Notes under the pieces: model-generated
What the model was told of the DNA's origin: nothing
Seen by the model: the letters and a program-made list of their open reading frames with translations, nothing else
Databases searched by the model: none
In this document: one piece after another, positions 47,605 to 56,457 of the stretch
Numbering within the stretch: the first letter of the stretch is position 1
Layout of the letters: each line of letters opens with the position of its first letter
Origin: Nocardioides sp. PD653-B2
GTDB taxonomy: Bacteria; Actinomycetota; Actinomycetes; Propionibacteriales; Nocardioidaceae
Assembly: GCF_002117935.1 (NCBI RefSeq)
Contig: NZ_BDJE01000033.1
Span: 1 to 64,000 of the forward strand
Direction of reading: 5' to 3'
DNA length: 64,000 nt
Translations under genes and position numbers: made by a program

Positions 47605-48000
47605 CTACAGCTCCAGCTCGTCGGCCAAGGCACGCAGCAGCTTGGCGACCGGCTTGGCCGCCTTGGCGTCGGGGTGCCGGCCGTGGCGGTAGGCCTCGCC
47701 GATCCCGTCGAGCACGCGGATCAGGTCCTCGACGATCGGGGCCATGTCCTCGGGCTTGCGGCGCCGGGCGGCCGACTGGCTGCGGGCGACCGAGGCCGGC
47801 GCGTCGATGATGCGCACCTGGAGGGCCTGGTCGCCGCGGCGACCCTGCGCGATGCCGAACTCGACCTTCGTCCCGGCCTTCACGGTGGTGGTGCCTTCGG
47901 GCAGCGCCTCGGCGCGCACGTAGACGTCGGGGCCGCTCTCCTGCGACAGGAAGCCGAAGCCCTTCTCGGCGTCGTACCACTTCACCTTGCCAGTGGGCAC
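47605..48000 (-). CDS. cold-shock domain protein with helical extension
   Basis: The protein has 131 residues. The CSD (1-66) has RNP1 EKGFGFL and RNP2-like DVYVRAEAL; the usual VFVHFSA is changed, with Arg for the stacking His. A C-terminal extension of about 60 residues (PEDMAPIVEDLIRVLDGIGEAY and KPVAKLLRALADELEL) is likely helical. It is a single-stranded nucleic acid binder, probably constitutive. The extension is typical of a long actinobacterial Csp subgroup. Confidence 0.9.
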   Translation of the reverse strand: MPTGKVKWYDAEKGFGFLSQESGPDVYVRAEALPEGTTTVKAGTKVEFGIAQGRRGDQALQVRIIDAPASVARSQSAARRRKPEDMAPIVEDLIRVLDGIGEAYRHGRHPDAKAAKPVAKLLRALADELEL

Positions 48001-48056
48001 GGGTCTGACCTCTTCCAGCTTGCTCCCGTGGCGACGTGCCCCGGCGACTGTCCAGT

Positions 48057-49484
48057 CTAGAGGGCCTCGTTCATCGAACCCGAACGGAATCCTCGGGCGT
48101 CCACCACCGCCGCGTCGAAGCCGGCCCGGCGCACGGCGTCGAGCAGCGCCGACTCGAGGTCGGGAGCCAGCGGCAGCAGGGCGGCGTCGATCTCGACGGA
48201 GGCGCGGTCCCCGAGGTCGCGGACCCGCAGGTTGAGCAGCCCGGCCCCGGCGAGGAGGTCGCGGGTCGCGGCCTCGGCGCGCTCGACGCGGCCCAGGCGG
48301 TACGGCGTGACCTCGATGCCGTAGGCCACCCGCGAGGACAGGCAGGCAGCCGCGGGCTTGTCCCAGGTCGGCAGGTCCCAGCGCCGCGACGCGGCCCGGA
48401 TCTGGGCCTTGGTGAGCCCGGCGTCCCGAAGTGGCGTGATCGCCCCCCGCTCCGAGGCGGCCCGGATGCCGGGGCGGAAACCGGCGACGGCGTCGTCGGC
48501 GTTGGTGCCGGTCGCGACGTGCGCCAGGCCGCGCGCAGCCGCGATCGGCGCGAGCACGTCGATCAGCTCGGCCTTGCAGAAGTAGCAGCGGTCGGCGCCG
48601 TTGGCGCGGTAGCCCTCGCGCTCCATCTCGTTCGTCTCAGGGGTCAGCACCTCGACACCGAGGGACGCGGCGAAGTCGCGGGCCGGGTCGCGCTCGGCCT
48701 GCGGCAGGGAGTGGGAGTAGCCGGTCGCGGCGGCCACGCGGTCGGCGCCGAGGGCGCGCACCGCGGCCGCGAGCAGGAAGGCGCTGTCCGCTCCCCCGCT
48801 GTAGGCGACCAGCACCGAGCCGCGCTCGCGGAGGTCGGCGGCGAGCGCGTCGAGACGCAGCTCGAGCAGGTGGTCGTCGAGCCAGGCGGGGAACGCCTGC
48901 AGGTCGTCGAGCACGACGTGGGTGCCCGCCGCCAGCAGCTCCTCGCGGGTGGAGCCGCCGGTGAGCACCGAGACGCTCAGGGCACCGGCGGCGAGGGCAC
49001 CCTCGACGTCGTGCACGTGGTCGCCCACATAGATCGAGGCGCCTTCCCGGCGGAGCACGTCGGCCTTGCCGACGCCCCAGACCCAGCCCTCGAGGTGGTC
49101 GACGTCGAGGGCGAGGTGGTCGAGGTGGAGCCGGGCGTTGGCGGGGTACTTGCCCGTCACGACCAGCACCCGGCCGGCGTACCCCCGCACCGCGGCGAGC
49201 GCCTCGGCGGCCCCGGGCAGCGTCGGCGCCGCGACGATGGCGTGGTCGGGGTAGAGCGCCCGGAACCGGTCGCCCGCGGGCCCGATCGCGTCGGCGTCGA
49301 GGTAGGGCTCGAGCAGGAGGTCGAGCGGCGGCCCGAGGTTCGCGGTCATCTCCTCGACCGGGAAGTCGACGCCCAGCTCGGCACCCAGCGCGCGGAGCAC
49401 GTCGCGGAAGCCCGGGGCGGTGTCGATCAGCGTCATGTCGAGGTCGAACCCGACCACGAGCGGGGCTGATGACGGCTGCTGCAT
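48057..49484 (-). CDS. fusion of HAD-family phosphatase and LarE sulfur transferase
   Basis: The protein has 475 residues. Residues 1-205 form a HAD hydrolase: DxDxT in VVGFDLDMTLIDT, motif II VLVVTGK, and motif III/IV KADVLRREGASIYVGDHVHDVEGA. Residues 210-475 are LarE: PP-loop VLVAYSGGADSAFLLAAA, RCYFCKAELIDVLAPIA with the sacrificial or cluster Cys, and KPAAACLSSRVAYG. LarE makes the thiocarboxylates of the nickel-pincer cofactor of lactate racemase and relatives. LarB and LarC are not in the window. The gene is one continuous frame with no sign of assembly error. It diverges from the subtilase gene. Confidence 0.92.
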   Translation of the reverse strand: MQQPSSAPLVVGFDLDMTLIDTAPGFRDVLRALGAELGVDFPVEEMTANLGPPLDLLLEPYLDADAIGPAGDRFRALYPDHAIVAAPTLPGAAEALAAVRGYAGRVLVVTGKYPANARLHLDHLALDVDHLEGWVWGVGKADVLRREGASIYVGDHVHDVEGALAAGALSVSVLTGGSTREELLAAGTHVVLDDLQAFPAWLDDHLLELRLDALAADLRERGSVLVAYSGGADSAFLLAAAVRALGADRVAAATGYSHSLPQAERDPARDFAASLGVEVLTPETNEMEREGYRANGADRCYFCKAELIDVLAPIAAARGLAHVATGTNADDAVAGFRPGIRAASERGAITPLRDAGLTKAQIRAASRRWDLPTWDKPAAACLSSRVAYGIEVTPYRLGRVERAEAATRDLLAGAGLLNLRVRDLGDRASVEIDAALLPLAPDLESALLDAVRRAGFDAAVVDARGFRSGSMNEAL

Positions 49485-49545
49485 GGAGGCAAGCCTAGGG
49501 ATCAGGTGTCGGATCCTGAAACGCCTGTCACACTGGGAGGCTCAT

Positions 49546-51696
49546 GTGACGTCAGGGGGACACGTGGCAGCACGAGGAGCCGTACGCCGGGCCGCGGCAG
49601 CGGTCGCTGTCGCGTGCGCGCTGTCCGCCGCCGCGCTCGTCGCGTCCGGTCCCGCGCTGGCCGGTGAGCCCGGTCCCGACCACCTCTACCTGGTCACGCT
49701 CGTGAGCCCCGGCACCGCGGCCTCGCGCCCCGGGGTCCCCGACCTCGTCGCCGGGTCCGCGCTGCGCGCCGAGCAGGAGTCCGTGCTCGCCGGCGTCGGG
49801 TCCCCGGTGCCCGTCTACCGCTGGACCACCGCACTGAACGGCGTCGCGGTCCACCTCACCCGTGACGAGGCCGCGGAGCTGACCGCCGATCCGCGGGTGG
49901 CCCTGGTGGAGAAGAACGCCGTCCGCCCGCTCGCCGGCCGGTCCGGCCCGACGCGGTCGCTCGGCGCCGAGTCGCAGACCCGCGGCGGCGCCGGCGTGGT
50001 CATCGGCGTCGTCGACTCCGGCATCTGGCCGGACAGCCCGGTCTTCTCGGCGGTGCCCGGCATGGGCCGCGCCCCGAAGGACTTCCAGGGTCAGTGCGAG
50101 ACCGGCGAGGGCTGGCCGGCGAGCACGTGCAACCGCAAGCTCGTCGGCGCCCGGTGGTTCGTCGACGGCTTCGGTGTCGACCGGCTCCGTTCGTCGTCGT
50201 CGCTCTCCCCGGCCGACGACGACGGCCACGGCAGCCAGATGGCGTCGATCGCGGCCGGCAACGCGGGCGTCACCGCCCGGGTGCACGGCCAGCGGGTCGG
50301 GACGTACGCCGGAGTCGCGCCCCAGGCGCGGCTCGCCGTCTACAAGGCCTGCTGGACCGCGCCCGACCCCGACGACGACGGCTGTGCGACCGCCGACCTG
50401 GTGACCGCGATCGACGAGGCGACCGCCGACGGCGTCGACGTCCTCGACCTCGCGGTGGGCGGGTCACCGGGTTTCGACACCGTGGAGCGCGCCCTGCTCG
50501 GAGCTGCCGAGAGCGATGTCGTCGTGGTCGGCGCGGCCGGCAACGCCGCGCGCGCCACGGCCGCGCACGCCAGCCCCTGGGTGACCACCGTGGGCGCCAC
50601 GACCGGCGCGATGCGCCGCGGCGAGGTGGTCCTCGGAGGTGCGGCGCAGCTCGTCGGCGCGATGTCGGCCGACCAGTCCGTCGGACCGGCCCCGATGGTG
50701 CTCGGCGCCGACGTGGCGACCACGGACGCCACCCGCGCCGAGGCCCGCGTCTGCACCCCGGGCAGCCTGGACGCGGCGCGCGTCGGCGGCCGGATCGTGC
50801 TGTGCGACCGCGGCGAGATCGGCCGGGTCGACAAGTCCGCCGCCGTGGCACGAGCAGACGGCGTCGGGATGGTGCTGGTCAACGTCGCCCCGGGCAACCT
50901 CGCCGCCGACTTCCACAGCGTGCCGACCGTGCACGTCGACCGGACCGCCGGCCGGACACTGAAGCGGTGGCTGGCCGGGCACCCCGACGGCCGGGCGATG
51001 CTCGAGCCGCTCGGCCGCGAACGCCGCGCCCCGCGGGTCGCACCCTGGTCGAGCAGCGGCAACCCGGACGGCGTCGTCGTCAAGCCCGACGTGGTCGCCC
51101 TCGGCAGCGGAGTGCTGGGTGCGGTGCCGCCGGCCGAGCGCGGTCTGCAGTGGGACCTCGTCTCGGGGACCTCCGCGGCGACCGCGCTGACGGGTGGTGC
51201 CGCAGCCCGCCTCGTGTCCCGCCACCCCGACTGGTCCGCCGCCGCGGTCCGTTCCGCCCTGGCGACGACCGCACACCGGCTGAGCGGCGAGCCGGTCCTG
51301 GACGCCGGTGCCGGACGGGTCGCACCGGAAGCCGCCCTCCGTCCGGGACTCGTGTACGACGTGGCACCCGGCGCCTACCGGGCCTGGCTCACCGGCGCCC
51401 TCTCGGGTGACCTGAACACGCCCTCGATCCTGCTGTCGGGCAGCGCCGACACCGCCGAGCGCACCATCACCAACGTGACCGGCCGCCGGCTCTACTTCTC
51501 CTCGCGCGCCTCCGGCTTCGAGCAGTACGACGTCCGGGTCACCCCGGCCGCCGTGCGGCTGGGTCCGGGCGAGAGCGCGACGTTCACGGTGACCGTGGAC
51601 CGCTCGGGTGGCGTGCGCTCACTCGACGACGGGTGGGTCACCTGGCGCGGCGCCACCGGCACCGTCACCCGGATCCCGGTCGTCCTCTCGCGCTGA
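49546..51696 (+). CDS. secreted subtilisin-like serine peptidase (S8) with PA insert
   Basis: The protein has 716 residues from GTG at 49546 (GGGAGG 5 nt upstream); GTG 49564 is an alternative. Signal peptide about 1-35 (AVAVACALSAAALVASGPALA). I9-type propeptide about 45-130 (VALVEKNAV). The catalytic triad is Asp in VIGVVDSGIWPD, His in DDDGHGSQMASIAAGN, Ser in VSGTSAATALTGGAAA; the oxyanion Asn is in VGAAGNAARA. A PA domain (VCTPGSLDAARVGGRIVLCDRG and GMVLVNVAPGN) is inserted. A C-terminal fibronectin-like domain ends VTRIPVVLSR. Calcium-dependent extracellular proteolysis is expected. The 3' 78 nt overlap the convergent gene. Confidence 0.93.
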   Translation: MTSGGHVAARGAVRRAAAAVAVACALSAAALVASGPALAGEPGPDHLYLVTLVSPGTAASRPGVPDLVAGSALRAEQESVLAGVGSPVPVYRWTTALNGVAVHLTRDEAAELTADPRVALVEKNAVRPLAGRSGPTRSLGAESQTRGGAGVVIGVVDSGIWPDSPVFSAVPGMGRAPKDFQGQCETGEGWPASTCNRKLVGARWFVDGFGVDRLRSSSSLSPADDDGHGSQMASIAAGNAGVTARVHGQRVGTYAGVAPQARLAVYKACWTAPDPDDDGCATADLVTAIDEATADGVDVLDLAVGGSPGFDTVERALLGAAESDVVVVGAAGNAARATAAHASPWVTTVGATTGAMRRGEVVLGGAAQLVGAMSADQSVGPAPMVLGADVATTDATRAEARVCTPGSLDAARVGGRIVLCDRGEIGRVDKSAAVARADGVGMVLVNVAPGNLAADFHSVPTVHVDRTAGRTLKRWLAGHPDGRAMLEPLGRERRAPRVAPWSSSGNPDGVVVKPDVVALGSGVLGAVPPAERGLQWDLVSGTSAATALTGGAAARLVSRHPDWSAAAVRSALATTAHRLSGEPVLDAGAGRVAPEAALRPGLVYDVAPGAYRAWLTGALSGDLNTPSILLSGSADTAERTITNVTGRRLYFSSRASGFEQYDVRVTPAAVRLGPGESATFTVTVDRSGGVRSLDDGWVTWRGATGTVTRIPVVLSR

Positions 51697-52959
51697 CCGG
51701 CGACGCCGGAACCCTGCGAGCACCACAGCCACCAGCACGAGGCCACCCAGGACGCCGAGGGCGACCTCGCGCCAGTGCCACGACAGCCAGCCGTCCCCGA
51801 ACAGGCGCTCACCGACGCTGCGGTGTTGCTCCCCGGCCAGTGCGTCGGCGGCCGCGAGCACGCAGCCGGCGCCGAAGGCAGGGTCGAACCGGATCAGCTG
51901 CCGACCGGTGGTCGTGTCGAGGCTGGAGTAGCCCCCGAAGTCGGTCTGGAAGAACGCCACCCGGTCACCGACCCAGGAGGTCGAGCAGCTGTCCGGCGCC
52001 CCGACGTTCTCGACCCTGACCCGCGACCCGTCGGTCGTCGAGACCGTCGTGACCGCACCCGCCGACGTGGGGTCCGTGACGACGGCGAGCAGGTCGCCGT
52101 CGGGGGAGACCGTCCCCGACCACTGGCTCCAGAAGTAGTGGCGTCGCGATGGCAGGTCGAGGGGGACCGAGCGCTCGACGGACCCGGCCAGGTCCGTCGA
52201 GCGCAGTGACGCCCGGTCGTCGCCGGTCATCAGCCAGGCGAGCGAGTCGTCGTCGAGCCAGCCGACCGGGTAGCCACGACGACGCAGCTCCTCGATCGAG
52301 CCGTCGATGCCGAGGAGCAGTGCCGTGACGGTCGACCCGTCTGCCCACGCGGACGCCCGAACCAGGAGGCGGGACCCGTCGGGCGACCAGACGGCGGGCG
52401 TCTGGGAGCCGAGGTAGTAGGTCTCGTCCCGAGCGACCATGCGGCCGTCGCCGATCTCGGGGAAGAGCGTCTCCTCGCCATTGACGAGGTCCCGGATCAC
52501 GAAGGTGGTCCGGCCGGCGAGGTACCCGATCATCCGGCCGTCGGCGGAGAGCGCCGGCGGGTAGTCGTCGATCGCGCCGGGCTGGGGCACCCGCCAGTTG
52601 CGGCCGTCGGGCGCCACGGCCCGCCACTCGGCGTCGTTGGCCGACCACATGACCGCGGCCAGCGGACCCGGCCGAGCCGGGAGGTCGCGACCGGCCCACG
52701 GCCACGGCTTCTCGACGTGCGACGGGTATCCCTGGACACCGGACCCCAGGTCACCGGCCGGCGGCACGTCGCCCGTGCGGGGCAGCACGGACACCAGCCC
52801 GGCCACGAGGGCCACGACCGCCACGACCGCGGCGGCCGCCCCGACGCGGCGCCGGGTCCGACGCCGGGCTGCGGCCCGCCACGCGCCGGCAGCGTCCGGC
52901 ACGACGTACGACGGCACCTCGGCGACGAGGTCCTCGAGCGGGTCACGGAGATCGGTCAT
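51619..52959 (-). CDS. membrane-anchored WD40/TolB-like propeller protein downstream of sigma factor
   Basis: The protein has 446 residues. A cytosolic N-terminus of about 37 residues ends in RRRTRRR. A membrane helix follows (about 39-58, AAAVVAVVALVAGLVSVLP), then an extracytoplasmic propeller with PD40-like blades (ALSADGRMIGYL, VWSPDGSRLLVR, TVSPDGDLLAVV). A second helix (about 395-413, VALGVLGGLVLVAVVLAGF) precedes a basic and acidic tail. The start overlaps the sigma gene stop by 4 nt. By position it may control the sigma factor, but no known anti-sigma motif is visible. Confidence 0.85.
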   Translation of the reverse strand: MTDLRDPLEDLVAEVPSYVVPDAAGAWRAAARRRTRRRVGAAAAVVAVVALVAGLVSVLPRTGDVPPAGDLGSGVQGYPSHVEKPWPWAGRDLPARPGPLAAVMWSANDAEWRAVAPDGRNWRVPQPGAIDDYPPALSADGRMIGYLAGRTTFVIRDLVNGEETLFPEIGDGRMVARDETYYLGSQTPAVWSPDGSRLLVRASAWADGSTVTALLLGIDGSIEELRRRGYPVGWLDDDSLAWLMTGDDRASLRSTDLAGSVERSVPLDLPSRRHYFWSQWSGTVSPDGDLLAVVTDPTSAGAVTTVSTTDGSRVRVENVGAPDSCSTSWVGDRVAFFQTDFGGYSSLDTTTGRQLIRFDPAFGAGCVLAAADALAGEQHRSVGERLFGDGWLSWHWREVALGVLGGLVLVAVVLAGFRRRRSAREDDRDPGDGAGGAAPGDPPVVE

Positions 52960-53471
52960 CGGCTGGGCTCCTCGACGAGGGAGGCGAGCAGGTCGGGGGC
53001 GAGGATGCGCAGCCGCTCCAGGGCCTGCCGGGTCTGGGACTTGACGGTGTTGGGCGAGCAGCCGAGGACGGCCGCCGCCTGGACCTCGGTGAGGTCCTCG
53101 TAGAAGCGCAGCGACACCACGGCGCGCTGCTTGGGGGTGAGCCGCGCCAGCGCCTCGCGCAGGACGATGCGGCGTTCGACGTCCGGGCCGTGCTGGCCGA
53201 GCTCCGGGTGCCGGTCGCCCATGACCTCGCGCGGACGCACCCGCCGCCGGCGCCAGGCGTCGATGGCGAGGTTGTGCATCACCCGCCGGGCGTAGGCGTC
53301 CGGCTCACCGGAGCGGCTGACCCGGCGCCAGCGGTCGGCGACCCGGACCAGGGTGTCCTGGAGCAGGTCCTCGGCGAGGTGGACGTCGCCCGTCAGGAGG
53401 TAGGCCGAACGAGCCAACGCGCCCGACCGCGCGTGCACCCACGCCTCGAAGTCCTCCACACCCCTATCCAC
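52956..53471 (-). CDS. SigE-family ECF RNA polymerase sigma factor
   Basis: The protein has 171 residues. Region 2 covers WVHARSGALARSAYLLTGDVHLAEDLLQDTLVRVADRW and EPDAYARRVMHNLAIDAWRRRR. Region 4 covers LTPKQRAVVSLRFYEDLTEVQAAAVLGCSPNTVKSQTRQALERLR. This is the actinobacterial SigE-family type (ECF without zinc anti-sigma partner). The partner gene overlaps by 4 nt. The upstream region contains the 33-nt repeat array, so its promoter must lie within or just before the array, and no clear one is seen. Confidence 0.93.
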   Translation of the reverse strand: MDRGVEDFEAWVHARSGALARSAYLLTGDVHLAEDLLQDTLVRVADRWRRVSRSGEPDAYARRVMHNLAIDAWRRRRVRPREVMGDRHPELGQHGPDVERRIVLREALARLTPKQRAVVSLRFYEDLTEVQAAAVLGCSPNTVKSQTRQALERLRILAPDLLASLVEEPSR

Positions 53472-53499
53472 GCAGGCGTACCCGGGTTCGGGTGGGGGT

Positions 53500-53660
53500 G
53501 GTTTCGAGACGGTTGCTGCGCAACCTCCTCAACCACCGACCGACCTTGCTGCGCAACCTCCTCAACCACCGACCGACGTTGCTGCGCAACCTCCTCAACC
53601 ACCGACCGACGTTGCTGCGCAACCTCCTCAACCACCGACCGACGTTGCTGCGCAACCTCC

Positions 53661-53670
<10 letters not shown>
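53500..53670 (+). repeat. tandem array of five 33-nt repeats
   Basis: Units start with TTGCTGCGCAACCTCCTC at 53513, 53546, 53579, 53612 and 53645, an exact 33-nt period. The spacer CAACCACCGACCGAC differs at one base in the first copy. The array is preceded by GGTTTCGAGACGG as at 25857. Each unit has TTGC/GCAA hairpin halves. The last unit supplies the stop codon of the acyl-CoA synthetase gene (TGA within GGTGGTTGAGG on the minus strand, 53661-53663). There are no unique spacers, so this is not a CRISPR. Confidence 0.92.
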
Positions 53671-55280
<1,610 letters not shown>

Positions 55281-55321
55281 GCGCAGCAACCTACGCCGCC
55301 CGACGTTGGGCGGGCGTTGGC

Positions 55322-55879
55322 TCAGTGCCGGGTGCGGAAGACCTGGTACTGCACGCCGTTGGCGTAGGTCGTGCTCTCGACCAGGGTCAGCCGGACCTTG
55401 TCGTCGGCGCCGTCCGGGAAGAGCCGCCGGCCGCTGCCGAGGATCACCGGGAAGACCATCAGGCGCATCTCGTCGACCAGTCCGGCCTCGAGCAAGCCCT
55501 GGGTGAGGAGCATGCTGCCCTGCACGAAGATCGGGCCGCCCGCGGACTCCTTGAGCGCCGCGACGTCGTCGAGCGAGGAGAGCACGGTGGTGTTGGTCCA
55601 CTGCGGGTCGGTGAGGGTGGAGGACACGACGTACTTCGGCATCGCGTTCCAGCCGGCGAAGTAGTCCATCCCCGGCCAGACCTCCGCGAAGGCGTCGTAC
55701 GAGCGCCCGCCCATCACGAAGGCGGTCGCCTCCTCCTGCTCCTGGCCCTTGCGCTCGTACGCCGCGGGGTCGGCCTCGACGTCCATGGTCCAGCCGGCGT
55801 GGCGGTAGCCCTGCTCGCCGCCGGGCGCTTCGGCGACGCCGTCCAGGGACACGAAGTGGGTGGTGGTCAGGGTGCGCAT
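55322..55879 (-). CDS. dihydrofolate reductase / RibD C-terminal family reductase
   Basis: The protein has 185 residues from ATG at 55879 ([21 protein letters not shown]). Motifs are [38 protein letters not shown] and [40 protein letters not shown], the NADPH-binding fold of the RibD-C group. These YyaP/YwjB-like stand-alone reductases have unknown substrates. It lies 77 nt upstream of the SRPBCC gene stop on the same strand and may be in one operon with it. Confidence 0.9.
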   Translation of the reverse strand: MRTLTTTHFVSLDGVAEAPGGEQGYRHAGWTMDVEADPAAYERKGQEQEEATAFVMGGRSYDAFAEVWPGMDYFAGWNAMPKYVVSSTLTDPQWTNTTVLSSLDDVAALKESAGGPIFVQGSMLLTQGLLEAGLVDEMRLMVFPVILGSGRRLFPDGADDKVRLTLVESTTYANGVQYQVFRTRH

Positions 55880-55956
55880 GTCAGTCCTCTCGTGGAGTGG
55901 GGTCACCCAGGCCACGAACGGGTGACGACGGATACGACAGCGCCCGAGGGGAGATC

Positions 55957-56364
55957 TCAGCGGCCCTCGGCCAGCGCGGTCAGCGCCTCCAGCGCGAGCG
56001 GGGTGTCCTGGGTGACCATCGGCCCGATGTCGGCGGCGCCCGGGCCCGTGATCGTCGTGCGCACGGTGACCTCGGCGCCGTCGCCGGCCGCGCGGACCTC
56101 GTGGTCGATCCGGATGACCAGGTCACCCATGGTGAGGCGGTCCAGGAAACGGGCCCCCGGCTCGACGATCTCGAGCATGAACGGCACCTCCGTGCCGCTG
56201 GTCAGGACCATGGAGCCGGCGGCGCCCTCGGCGAAGTGCCCCTCGAGCGCGACCTCCTGCACGGCCGGGTCCCAGGCGTGCCAGCTGCCGACGTCGCGCC
56301 ACAGAGCCCAGACGTCGGCGGGGCTGGCGGACGTCGTCACGGTGCGCTCGTACTCGAAGGTCAT
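55957..56364 (-). CDS. SRPBCC family protein (polyketide cyclase-like)
   Basis: The protein has 135 residues with the START-like layout: FEYERTVTTSASPADVWALWRDVGSWHAWDPAVQEV at the N-terminus and a helix ALEALTALAEGR at the C-terminus. It is a hydrophobic-cavity protein whose ligand is unknown; there is no catalytic motif. It follows the M6 peptidase terminator and is probably transcribed from its own promoter with the DHFR-like gene downstream. Confidence 0.88.
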   Translation of the reverse strand: MTFEYERTVTTSASPADVWALWRDVGSWHAWDPAVQEVALEGHFAEGAAGSMVLTSGTEVPFMLEIVEPGARFLDRLTMGDLVIRIDHEVRAAGDGAEVTVRTTITGPGAADIGPMVTQDTPLALEALTALAEGR

Positions 56365-56390
56365 GACGGCAAACTACCGCCTACGACGGA

Positions 56391-56428
56391 CCGGGCCCCG
56401 CCGCTCCCGGAGGAGCGACGGGGCCCGG
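56391..56428 (-). terminator. GC-rich terminator after the M6 peptidase gene
   Basis: Arms 56391-56407 and 56412-56428 form a 17-bp stem with one mismatch and a CGGA loop, 30 nt past the M6 stop. There is no U-run, as in many high-GC actinobacterial terminators. Confidence 0.65.
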
Positions 56429-56457
56429 CCACGGTCATGCCGATGAGCCGACCGGGG

